From Azolla caroliniana (lineage: Eukaryota > Polypodiophyta): DNA of 64,000 nucleotides. Below the pieces are notes generated by a model. It searched no databases, was not told the DNA's origin, and saw only the letters and a program-made list of their open reading frames with translations. The position numbers were made by a program, and so were the translations under genes. Below, one piece after another: positions 33,431 through 42,507 of the stretch (its first letter is position 1; each line of letters begins with the position of its first letter). The stretch is from NCBI GenBank assembly GCA_043228905.1, contig JBHGNT010000007.1, forward strand, positions 12,834,001 to 12,898,000. The letters are read 5' to 3'.

Positions 33431-33442
33431 CTTGAGGGGGAG
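33431..33442 (+). promoter_or_regulatory. Copia-2 polypurine tract
   Basis: TTGAGGGGGAG precedes the 3' LTR start TGTTGAGAG. The equivalent tract before the Copia-1 LTR (36524-36536) is the same GTTGAGGGGGAG. Confidence 0.75.
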
Positions 33443-33886
33443 TGTTGAGAGACAAGATCAACATTCGGTGCGAAGTACGCAGCGTAACCCAGTTCGTAGA
33501 CTAGGTGCGTGAAAAGGTACGCACAACAAGGCCGCATCAGTGTGAAAACCGAAGAGGCCGTTAGAGCGTTATTCCTCATAAGGAATAATTTTGGGAGTGA
33601 GTGTCGTGGCTCATTTATGAGCGTCAAGTGCTGTCAGTACTTGTGTCAGCCCAATTGTCAGGGCTTGTATATAAGGTGCTCACTGAGCATGAAGTATGTA
33701 CACAGAATAGAGAGTCATTATTTTTGAATCAGAGTTTTCTGTTGTCTACTCTCGCTCTCTCCATCTCCATCTCCATCTCCATCCCCATCTCCATCTCTGC
33801 ATTTTCTGAGTTTACCGAACTGTCTTATTTCCGAACTATGTACTCTGCGTTTGTGCACACGCTTCCGCACAACGTATTCTTTTACA
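33443..33886 (+). repeat. Copia-2 3' LTR
   Basis: A copy of 20797-21206 with a longer CCATCT array and a short insertion near 33823. It ends TTTTACA before the right flank ACGCA and the resumed Copia-1 coding. Confidence 0.9.
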
Positions 33887-34191
33887 ACGCACAAAGAGAA
33901 GGGGAAGAAGAAGATGTTGGAATACGACACCGGTAGTGAAGGGTCAGATCAGAACGAATCTGATGCCGGAAAGGAAGAAGGCGAATCTTTAGAAAGGAAG
34001 TCTGAACCGGTAAAGAAGGGACTCAAACCGGCTAACGAAAAGTTACGCCGGTCAACCCATCAGAAGAAAACCGTCATGAGGTACGGGTACAATGAATAAA
34101 TGGCGCATCACTATGCGTACATGACTAAGATGGCAGAAGTGCGTGAGCCGAAGAGCTACACAGAAGCAGCAAAAGACGCAAATTGGCATGC
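33887..34191 (+). pseudogene. Copia-1 pol resumed: linker between integrase and RT
   Basis: THKEKGKKKMLEYDTGSEGS continues the charged linker left at 20796; the same words (THKEKGKKK) occur in Copia-2 at 31507. It ends with RYGYNE, a stop, then MAHHYAY and DANWHA, where the foldback element interrupts a codon run that resumes at 34431. Confidence 0.8.
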
Positions 34192-34430
34192 TGTTACAGG
34201 CATGACCATATAATATCTCGTGGTGAGAATTTACCGTTGTATTCTTTACACTCTTGTTTAACCCTCACACTTATCCACGTGTATAGAATACTACGGTAAA
34301 TTCTCACCACGAGATATTATATGGTCATGCGTATTCTATACACGTGGATAAGTGTGAGGGTTAAACGAGAGTGTAAAGAATACTATGGTAAATTCTCACC
34401 ACAGGATATTATATGGTCATGCCCGTAACA
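34192..34430. mobile_element. Foldback/MITE-like element, 239 bp
   Basis: The left arm (from TGTTACAGGCATGACCATAT) and right arm (ending ATATGGTCATGCCCGTAACA) are inverted repeats of about 100 bp with few mismatches. Between them is a 39-base inverted partial copy of the outer end, so the terminus occurs three times. Flanks CATGC (34187-34191 and 34431-34435) are a 5-bp duplication, and removing the element with one copy leaves the Copia-1 frame unbroken. It has no ORF. The superfamily is not assigned. Confidence 0.88.
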
Positions 34431-35880
34431 CATGCTGCTAAGGAGGAAGAAATGCGGGCACTAGATACCAACGATACATGGGACCTTGTTGACCCTCCCT
34501 GACGGTGCAAATCGATCGGTTGCAAATGGGTGTACAAAGTAAAGTACAACGCCGACAATTCGGTCAACCGGTCCAAGGCCCGGTTAGTGGCGAAGGGATA
34601 CACATAGACCCACATAATTGACTACGATGAGACCTTTGCTCCGGTAGCGAAGATGACGACGGTTCGTGTGGTACTGGCGGTTGCTGCGGCAAGGGGATGA
34701 CATCTTCACCAAATGGATGCAAAGAATGTGTTTCTTCAAGGTGACCTTGAAGAACGGGTCTATATGATCCAACCCCCCCGGTTTCCAATCGGAGATGAAC
34801 AAGTTGGTAGTGTGCCGACTCAAGAAGTCGCTTTACGGTTTGAAGCAAGCCCCTCGAACTTTGAATGTGAAGATCACGCACCGGCTGCGTAAGATGGGGT
34901 TTGCGGCCTCAAAGTCCGACTCTTCATTGTTCATCCAGAATGGTCTGGACGGTCCGGTTTGCATTTTGCTTTATGTAGATGATTTAGTCATCACCGGACC
35001 CGGACTCCTTGCAATTGGCCGAGTGAAGTCCCAACCGTTGGACGCATTTGAAATGAAGGACTTGGGGGACCTTCATTATTTTCTTGGGATCGAGGTGATC
35101 TGAACCCCTGATGGCATATTGCTCTCACAACGCCATTATGTGTTGAATATGGTGTACAAGTTCAGCATGACAGAATGTCGACCGATCTCCACACCCCTGG
35201 ATCGAAACCTAAAGCTACGTCCTAACTTCGGCTCGACCTGCGATGAGAAATGGTTTCGAAAAATTGTCGAAAGCCTCATATACTTGACAATCACTCAACC
35301 TGACATCAGTTACTCAGTCAGAGTGATCAGCTAGTTCATGTAGAACCCGACCGTCGAGCACCATCAGTGCACACACCGGATACTCCGGTATGTTAGCAGC
35401 ACGAAGGATTGGGGACTGTTATACCAAAATGATATAGCTAGGAAGCTAGTCGGATATACTGATGTCGATTGGGATGGTGATGCATTGGATCGCCGATCCA
35501 CCTCCGGTTACATGTTTTCTCTTGGTAGAGTGGTTGTTGCGTGGAGCAGCAAAAAGTAGCCAACAGTGGCTCGGTCGAGCACTGAGGCTGAATACCGGGG
35601 CGCTACCATTGCCACCTGTGAAGCCATCTGGCTTCGGCGACTGCTACGAGACCTCCGGATCGAGGTGCCGACCCCAATCCTGATTTATTGTGACAACGTA
35701 AGCAGCATACATCTCGCCAAGAACCCTGTATTCCATGCTCAGACAAAGCACATAGAAGTGCATTATCACTTTGTTCGCGAGCGGGTCCTGAGCAGTGAAG
35801 TTGAACTTCGGTAAGTTCACAAGGATTGGCAAGTTGCTAACATCTTCACCAAGCCCCTCGGATCGAACAAGTTGCAGCAT
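34431..35880 (+). pseudogene. Copia-1 reverse transcriptase and RNase H
   Basis: RT words CRWVYKV-like, [26 protein letters not shown] and KKSLYGLKQAPR, and the catalytic ILLYVDDLVITGPG near 34970. RNase H words: ARSSTEAEYRGATIATCEA, LIYCDNVSSIHLAKNPVFH and KHIEVHYHFVRERVL. Stops include TAG at 34606 and 35332-35341 and TGA near 34697 and 35101; several frame changes are present. All canonical RT acids remain. Confidence 0.87.
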
Positions 35881-35891
35881 TTTTCGAAAAG

Positions 35892-36539
35892 ATGCTCGGC
35901 ATTCAGCATCTCGATGTGCCGCACTTGAGAGGGAGAACGAGAACGAGAACGAATGGCACCAGACAAGGAGCTAGAGAGGAAGAAAGAACCAAGGGGGGAG
36001 ATAAGCATAAAAAGGAAGTCGAACCGACCGAAGGAATCGGCACATCCGAACAAGTCGGAGCAAGCAACAATGGAGGCAGAGTCAAGAAGGACAGAGCCGA
36101 CCAGAAGAAGGCCAAGACCCGAATGTGGTCCGATGTGGTGAAGGGCCTAAAAACGGAAGACGAGTTGGAAACTACCAACTCGGACAAGAGCTGGAATGAA
36201 TTGGAGGAAGCTTATTCGGTTCCAGATTCGGAGAAATCGGATCAACTAAAGGCCAAGCGGATGAGAAGGCAATGGAAGTCGACACTGACACGGAGGAACC
36301 GATGGATCGACAAGCGCAGGAGTCATAACAGCAAAGGAGCTGAAATGGGCATGTTGAGCAGACAAGCCGACCAAGGAGGTCGATGTGCGCAATACCGGAC
36401 GGGTCACGGGAAGCGGAACCGAACCGGACAAGGAGTGCGAGCAAGCCGGGAGGACGTCAGAAGGAGTCGGAGGAAAGGATCGGCTACTGGAGACACTAAC
36501 ACCACGATCCGACCTCAATGTGAGGTTGAGGGGGAGTGA
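35892..36539 (+). CDS. Copia-1 accessory ORF between RNase H and the 3' LTR
   Basis: An unbroken 215-codon frame that starts at the end of RNase H (IQHLDVPHLRGR) and is very rich in Arg, Lys and Glu. The conserved centre WSDVVKGLKTEDELETTN matches Copia-2 33094-33150. The C-terminal half is strongly basic (GKRNRTGQGVRASREDVRRS), unlike the acidic N-terminal part of the Copia-2 copy. The frame reads through the polypurine tract and stops 3 bases into the LTR. It could be a C-terminal extension of pol rather than a separate gene. Confidence 0.6.
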   Translation: MLGIQHLDVPHLRGRTRTRTNGTRQGAREEERTKGGDKHKKEVEPTEGIGTSEQVGASNNGGRVKKDRADQKKAKTRMWSDVVKGLKTEDELETTNSDKSWNELEEAYSVPDSEKSDQLKAKRMRRQWKSTLTRRNRWIDKRRSHNSKGAEMGMLSRQADQGGRCAQYRTGHGKRNRTGQGVRASREDVRRSRRKGSATGDTNTTIRPQCEVEGE

Positions 36540-36827
36540 TGAGCAAGAAAGCTCAACTGGATCTGGATCGGAGAGCCGGATCGGTCTCTGGATGATATCC
36601 AGAACCAGGAGCCGGATTGGATACCGGGATCGGATTGAAACCAGTAGGCCGTTAGAGGCCTACTATCCAGCCTAGTACGTAGGCCTATTTTTGGGAGTCA
36701 CTGATAGTCGCTCATGTGAGCATTGAAGTACTTGTCAGTCCTTTAGGGACTTGTATAAAAGTGCTCTTTGAGCACATTCTGTGTATAGAATATTGAGAGT
36801 ATTATTTTGAATAGAGTTTTATGTTCT

Positions 36828-36861
<34 letters not shown>

Positions 36862-36967
36862 GTGTATGCTTATTCTCTGTTTTAAGCTTCCAATAAACGT
36901 TCTTCTCTTTACAGTTACTATCCGGCAGAGCCGGTTTGGCATAAGCTTCCGCACGCTAACTTTCACA
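36537..36967 (+). repeat. Copia-1 3' LTR, shared with a second internal region
   Basis: It begins TGATGAGCAAGAAAGCTC (TGTT in the 5' copy), ends CTTTCACA, and has (CT)n at 36832-36858. It is followed not by flanking DNA but by a primer site (TGGTACCATAGC, two changes) and gag of the same family, so this LTR is also the 5' LTR of another copy. Confidence 0.88.
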
Positions 36968-37477
36968 TGGTACCATAGCGCGAGGGTTGAGAACCTCTGC
37001 AGCTGATGAGTGACTAGTGAAGACAAACCCTAACACTAGGTGAAGAACAGAAGAGAACCTAAGATGGACAGAGGAATGGCAAGTTCACTTCTGACGAAAA
37101 AGCTCGACCAGAGCAACTATGCATCCTGGTCATATAAAATGCACCAATACCTATTGGGGCATGTATATTGGAGCTATGTGGAAGAAACCAACGAGGTAGC
37201 ACCGGAACCGGCACACAAAGACTTCCTCATGTCCGGTGTGCATGATTGGATGCTCAGCTACATCAAGGATGCAAAAACGCCAACAGAGGCCTGGGGAAAT
37301 CTTCCGAAGATTTTCCCAACAAGTACCATAACCCGTAAGTTGCAGCTCTGATAGGAGTTGAACAAAATCCGGCAAAGAGATATGCAGGTTACGAACTACA
37401 CCACTAAGATAAAGGAGATTTGTGACGCGCTCAGGTCCATCAATGTGATGGTGGACGAAGATGAGATTGTCTAGATC
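36968..37477 (+). pseudogene. Second Copia-1-family internal region: gag only
   Basis: The leader matches that of Copia-1, then MDRGMASSLLTKKLDQSN and the UBN2 core (HQYLLGHVYWSYVEE, YIKDAKTPTEAWGNL). There is a deletion around DFLMSGVHDWMLS, then TGA-TAG after RKLQL and TAG at about 37471 (CAG in relatives). It stops at 37477 where a different repeat begins; protease and all else are missing. Confidence 0.82.
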
Positions 37478-37725
37478 TGTTCATGTGTTTTTGTTGATCT
37501 TCCAGCCGGTACAAGGAGTGCGAAACAGTGAAATCATTGATGGGTTGTAGATAAGTCGAGAGGGAGAAGAGACCACCAAAATTGATTTGAGCTCACCCGA
37601 ATTGTAGACAAAACTTGGTGTAGGCGAGGATTAGACGAGATAAAGGGAAGGGAGAGGGAGATGAGGGATCAAAACACTAATAATAAAACTCTAATTAAGA
37701 ATAAAACACTAAATAAGATTAAAAC
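37478..37725 (+). repeat. 248-bp repeat, copy 1
   Basis: From TTCATGTGTTTTTGTTGATC to AACACTAAATAAGA, closely matching 54183-54424. Both copies abut a copia gag on the left but at different gag positions, and both have different right neighbours. No ORF; a (GGGA)-rich stretch is internal. The family is unknown. Confidence 0.65.
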
Positions 37726-38281
37726 ATACCCATATGCTTGAGAGAGAGATAGAGGGATTGAACAAAACTAATATTCATTAAGATAGGGTTTACAATGAGA
37801 TTAGGGGAAATGGGAAGGGCCACGAGCAAACTAGTTTCGCCCCCTATGGGGCTCAGCAGTGGTAAGTGGTCTTTGGGGTATGATGGTGTTTATATAGGGA
37901 GGTTTAGGAGAGGCATTAGAAAAATGAGAATAAGGAGTGTTGAGTGGAGGTGTGTTGAGTGGAGGTGTGCTAATGGGTATGATTGAAAAGGGGAAGGAAA
38001 GAAGAGAACGCTATATAATATAATGAGGGGGAGAGGATTTAATGTCAAGGGGTAATAGTGGGTGTTTAAAAAAATCTAAGGGGATGAAAAGGTAACAATA
38101 AAGGCAAAAATGGGAAACAAAAGGGGAGAGTAAGGGAGGTATAGAACTAGAGAGAGGGGAACTTAAAAAAAATGAAGAGGGGAAAAGAAGAAAGGGAGAG
38201 AGAGAGGGAGAGAGGGAGAGAGAGGAGTGATTGGTTATAGGGAAGAGAGTGGAGAGAGGGGAACTTAGAAAAAAGGAAGAA

Positions 38282-38328
<47 letters not shown>

Positions 38329-38860
38329 TGATTAGTCATAGGGAAGAGAGTGGAGAGAGGGGAACTTAGAAAAAAGGAAGAGGGGTAAAAGAAGAAAGGG
38401 AGAGAGGGAGAGAGAGAGGGGTAGGGAAAAGAGAAAAGGGAGGGATATGAATGAATATAAGAGAAAGTAAGAGACGATTAAAAGGAAACAAGGATTGGAA
38501 AAACCATTAGAGGGGGGCGAGAAATACTAAAGTAGACATTAAAATTAAATTGAAGGGGCTAAAAATAAAAAGGCTAGAAAGTAAAAAATCTCAAGGAAAC
38601 AAATGGAGAAGGTTAGGGAAAAGAGAAAAGGGAGGGGTACGAATGAACACAAGAGAAAGTAAGAGAAGATTAAATGAAAAATCAAAATAACATAAAGTAA
38701 ATTGCAAAAGGTGGGATTGGAAATAGGAGAGGGTGGGGCAAGGGTAGAGTTGAAATTAGGAGGAAGTGTGGAGATGTAAGCTCGTGACAAACACCATGTT
38801 ATGCAATAGAGAGTAGGGTTGAAGATACAACATTTCTAAAATGAATACAAAGTCCCAATT
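37726..38860. repeat. Purine-rich noncoding block with (GA)n and a tandem repeat
   Basis: Almost all A and G on the plus strand. 38145-38420 holds three imperfect units of about 90-110 bp (GGAGTGATT, AGGGAAGAGAGTGG, GGGGAACTTAGAAAAAAGG); units differ in (GA)n length (longest run 38285-38325). Open frames here are low-complexity artefacts. Confidence 0.7.
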
Positions 38861-39100
38861 ACCAAGTGTAGTCCCGGGTATATGAACTAAAAGAGAGATA
38901 AAGAGATAAAATGGAATGCATGGCTACTAAATGTAGTCTCATGCTTACAATAGTGTTGAGTGCTTGTGATGCAAGAGGATGGGCAAAAACCGATGATGTT
39001 GCAAACGCCACGTAACTCCTAGTGGGGGCACTCAACATGAACGAAGGCTCGACGAATGACGATGCGACCTCGATGTGGATGCCTATCCCCGATATGTACA
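38861..39100. other. Unassigned stretch
   Basis: I see no element end, no coding similarity and no repeat in these 240 bases. They separate the purine-rich block from the duplicated block. Confidence 0.4.
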
Positions 39101-39661
39101 CACACCAGGTAGAGGGAACACCTGGAGGTAGAGGGAACACGACCAACGGATCAAAGATCAATGCAAAGGGGACACGGTGAGCAGAGAACACCTGAGACAG
39201 AGAACACTTGAGAGAGAGAACGTGGTCGACAAAGAAGACCTAGAGGATCCAGATGGGTCTCGACAAGGAGAGTTTGCAGAGAATGTCCGAGAGAGAGAAT
39301 GCGGCCAACAAAGGAAAGGTCGATGCAACGAGGACACAATAGAACACCTGAGAGAGATGACGCAACAAGGACACAGTTGAACACCTAAGGTCGATGCAAC
39401 GAGGACACGGTACAACACCTGAGGTCGATGCAACGAGGACACAGTAGAAGACCTGAGCGTATTGTTGTTGCAGAGAGGACAAGATGAGCAGGGAATGCTT
39501 GGAGTTTGCAATGTGAGCAGAGAACGTGGAGAAACTTGTGCAGAAGTTGGAAGAGAGAGAGAGAGAGAGAGAGAGGTACGAACCTAGGGACTTAACGAGT
39601 AGAAGAGGGAAGGAAAGAGTGAGAGAGAGAGGAGGTACGAACCTAGATAATCATCAAGTGT

Positions 39662-39702
<41 letters not shown>

Positions 39703-39845
39703 CCAATTGACAGTTCGAGATAAACCTTTGAGTCAAGAGAGAAAAATAGACAGAGAGACAGAGAGAGTGGGAGAGTGACAGACAGACAATCTTCATGATT
39801 GATTTGACTACTCAACTTCTTATACATTTAAGACCTCCTTACAAC
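39101..39845. repeat. Duplicated block, copy 2, with minisatellite
   Basis: Copy of 16669-17340. The minisatellite spans about 39318-39460 (CGATGCAACGAGGACACAGT-type units) and (GA)n runs are at 39552-39575 and 39665-39700. The 300 bases at 17340-17644 of copy 1 are absent here, joined at a short homology (CTTACAAC/CATTTCATCC). Confidence 0.75.
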
Positions 39846-39970
39846 CATTTCATCCTCATCCACCGGCATATTGATGTATCCCAAGGCGTCACATATTTCC
39901 TTGATTTTGGTGGTGTAGTGATCATTGTCATATCCCTTTCTCGGATATTGTTGAGCTCTTGACGGAGCTG
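39846..39970 (-). pseudogene. Antisense copia gag (Copia-6), 3' piece
   Basis: The minus strand reads QELNNI-, YTTKIKEICDALGYI- and VDEDEMV-like sequence, the same remnant as at 17645-17771. It is interrupted by the solo LTR at 39971 and continues at 40377 towards its own N-terminus. Confidence 0.75.
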
Positions 39971-40376
39971 TGTTGAGCAAGCAAGCTCAATTGGATCCAG
40001 ATCGGCTGAATAAGCTAGAGTTGGTTCGGTATCCGGATCGGGGACTGGAGATCCGGATACTGATCCGGTGTTCGGATGATATCCGGAGCCGGATCGGATT
40101 GAAACCGGTAGGCCGTTAGAGGCCTACGGATCCAACCTAGTGATAGTGATAGTGATAGTCGCTCATGTGAGCATTGAATAAAAGTGCTCTCTGAGCACAT
40201 TCTATGTACAGAATATTGAGAGTATTATTTTGAATAGAGTTTTATGTTCTGCTCTCTCTCTCTCTCTCTTGTTTATGCTTATTCTCTATGTTAAGCTTCC
40301 ATTAAACCTTCTTCTCTTTACTGTTACTATCCAACAGAGCCAGTTTGGCATAAGCTTATGCACGCTAACTTTCACA
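39971..40376 (+). repeat. Solo LTR of the Copia-1 family
   Basis: It starts TGTTGAGCAAGCAAGCTCAA and ends CTTTCACA with no internal region. Flanks AGCTG (39966-39970) and GGTTG (40377-40381) are compatible with a decayed AGTTG duplication. The insertion point in the antisense gag is the same as for Copia-1 at 17771/17772. Confidence 0.88.
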
Positions 40377-40785
40377 GGTTGCAACTTCTAGGGCCATTGT
40401 ACTCGTGACAAAAATCTTCTTCAGATTTTCGTAGGCCTCTTTCAGCGTCATTGCATCTTGACATCTAATCGTGCACATAGGATCAAGGCAGTACAAGACT
40501 CGTCGCTTGCTACCACGCCGAAAAATCCTTGTGTGCCGGCTCTGGTGCTACTTTGTTTTCTCCATGGATGTAACTCCAGTAGCCATGCCCGAGTAGGTAT
40601 TGGTGCATCTTGTACTCCCAAGATTCATAGTTGCTTATGTCCAAGTTCTCTATTGGAAGAGCACCACCCATTCCTTTGCCCATTTTCTTCTTGTCGGTTC
40701 TCGACCGGTGCTTAGGGTTCATCTGTGTTTGAAACGCTTGTCGGCAGCAAAGGATTCTCAACCCTCGCGCTCTAATACAATGTAA
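40377..40785 (-). pseudogene. Antisense copia gag (Copia-6), N-terminal piece
   Basis: On the minus strand: KMGKGMGGALPIENLDISNY, ESWEYKMHQYLLGHGYWSYI and HKDFSAW, followed by a compressed remnant up to RKLQ. The leader (GCGCGAGGGTTGAGAATCC) and a decayed primer site TTGTATTAGAGC lie at 40755-40785. This is the gag start of a minus-strand copia. Confidence 0.8.
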
Positions 40786-40985
40786 AGATTAACGTGTGGA
40801 AGCTAAATAGAACTCAACCGGCTCAGCTAGATAACAATAGAAAAACACAGAGAAACAATGGATGAACACACAAAACACTTAAGAGAGAGAGAGAGAGAGA
40901 GCAAAAGACTAAAAATCTCAATTGAAAATAATACGTTCTCTGTACATACAAGTGTGCTTAGAGAGCACTTTTATACAAGTCCTGA
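40786..40985 (-). repeat. Antisense copia LTR fragment (Copia-6)
   Basis: Minus-strand sequence has the family features: TTGTATAAAAGTGCTCTC, a (CT)n run (plus 40884-40902 as GA) and a right end TCTTTACA next to the primer site. The upstream half of the LTR is missing at 40985. Confidence 0.7.
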
Positions 40986-41002
40986 AGAACAGGTAAAAAC
41001 CG

Positions 41003-42030
41003 ATGGATAAAGGAATGGCTAGCTCGCTTCCGACGGAGAAGCTCGACAGAAACAACTACGCATCTTGGTCCTACAAGATGCACCAATACCTACTCGGGCA
41101 CGGTTACTGGAGCTATGTCGACGGAGCAAATGACATAGCACCCAAATCGACACACAGAGATTTCTCGATTTGGGAACAGTCGGCGAGTAGAGTATTGTAC
41201 TGCTTCGCGTCTTGTGTGGGCGAACAGCTCCTAAGCTACATTCAGGATGCAAAAATGCCAAAAGATGGTTGGGGAAATCTGAAGAAGATTTTCGCCGCAA
41301 AGATTACAGCTAGAAACTTCAACTCCGACAGGAGCTGAGCAACCTACGACAACACGACTTGTCGGTGGCAGACTACACCTCCAAAATCAAGGACATTTGC
41401 GACTCTCTGGCCTCCATCGATGTGAATATCGAAGAAGCCGATATGGTGCAAATCTGTCTCGGAGGTTTGGCGTCAAAGTTCGGAGCGTTCCGAACTGTTG
41501 TGTGTACACGGGAGAATACGCCGTCATTTTTTGACTTACAGTAGATACTCCTTGTAGAGGAGAACCATGTCGGTGCGTCAACAAGTGCACTCACTGACAG
41601 CCAAATGTTGTACACGGAGGCGGATTGGCCCCGTGGGCGTGGTGGACGAGGCAGGTCGGCTCGCAATGATAGCGGCCGGCAAGAGCATGAACAAAGGCAC
41701 AAAGAAAGTGCCAATATCAATTCCAGACCATCCACAAGGAGGGGGAGTCAAGGCGGCGGCGGAGGCCGGCAAGCAAAGGTTGACACGGAATGCTAGTACT
41801 GTGGTAAAAAGGGCCACAAAGAAAACGAGTGCTGGAAGAAGCGCGTCGATTCGGACAGATCCAGATCCGGCAAGGCTAGTAGAGAGAACCGGCAATACTC
41901 ACACTACACAGAAGGATCGAGAGGATCCAAAACCAAAAAAGCCGGTAAAGGGCCAGCCTTGGTGATGAAACACGAGGCTAACTCTATGAAGAAGACCACT
42001 TCCGAATCAAAGGAGGCGATTTGGAGACCC
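41003..42030 (+). pseudogene. Copia-7 gag and protease linker
   Basis: ATG 41003 begins MDKGMASSLPTEKLDRNN. The UBN2 core follows (HQYLLGHGYWSYVDG, AKMPKDGWGNLKKIF); one base-level shift lies near 41325, then the frame LSNLRQHDLSVADYTSKI. A TAG at 41542 stands for CAG. A Gly/Arg-rich linker and the knuckle YCGKKGHKENECWKK (stop just before) lie near 41797-41845. It breaks off after SESKEAIW at about 42030. There is no LTR at its left; only about 20 bases precede the ATG. Confidence 0.82.
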
Positions 42031-42507
42031 TGATATAGCCCTCAAATCCCTTTTCCAGGAGCCATCGGCGGAGGGCTGCAGAGATAACAATCGTCATTGG
42101 AAGTGAAGAGGGTTCGTGGGGGTTGGGCGATGTCTGTGGATTTGGGAAGGCTCAAGCTCTGTGATCAGAGGAAGAGCGAGGGGAGTAGGAAGAGCGATGA
42201 GAGCGCGGAGATTGAGCAGAGTGAGGGGAGTGGGAAGAGCGATGAGAGTGAGAAGAGGTACAGGTTGAGGGTTGTTTTCTGTAATGTGTAGAAAACCTTC
42301 TATTTTCTTCTTTTTGTGCCCTAGGGTTCATTGGTTTATGAGCCATCGTGGTGCCGCGTGTTCTTGCTCTAGAAGTTTGTACATGCATTGAGTCCTTTTA
42401 ATAGCGTCGCTATCTTCTCTTCTTCTTCTTCTTTTTCTTTTCTTTTCTTTTTCTTTTTGTAACGATTAAGTACAATAGTACTTTTACACTATAGTACAAG
42501 TAGGTCT
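42031..42507 (+). other. Unidentified fragment with a small Ser/Arg-rich ORF
   Basis: Between copia gag and antisense Gypsy-D lies unique-looking sequence with ORF 42097-42291 (VDLGRLKLCDQRKSEGSRKS onward). Its middle is an imperfect 42-base direct repeat (GGGGAGTNGGAAGAGCGATG). It may be a captured host exon, but no family is recognised. A (TTTTC)n stretch at 42418-42460 and the Gypsy-D 3' end follow. Confidence 0.3.

Larger units (their letters stand above)
20797..33886 (+). mobile_element. Copia-2, nested in Copia-1, itself carrying two insertions
   Basis: LTRs at 20797-21206 and 33443-33886 bound gag, PR, IN, RT, RH remnant and an accessory ORF. Flanks ACGCG (20792-20796) and ACGCA (33887-33891) form a 5-bp target duplication with one change. 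Copia-1 coding (KEPRRWF then THKEKGKKK) is restored across it. It contains the gypsy-type LTR with Gypsy-C (22219-29224) and a solo LTR (30063-30738). Confidence 0.92.
17772..36967 (+). mobile_element. Copia-1, full-length outer element of the nest
   Basis: The 5' LTR 17772-18249, a primer site, gag, pol to 20796, then Copia-2 inserted, pol resuming at 33887, an accessory ORF, a polypurine tract and the 3' LTR 36537-36967. Without insertions the element would be about 5.9 kb, a normal copia size. Genes follow the Ty1 order gag-PR-IN-RT-RH. It also hosts the foldback element 34192-34430. Confidence 0.9.

Noticed and set aside
38545-38790. Hydrophobic minus-strand ORF resembling membrane segments
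   Set aside because: Arises from A/G-rich repeats read on the C/T strand (Phe/Leu/Ser-rich), not a gene.
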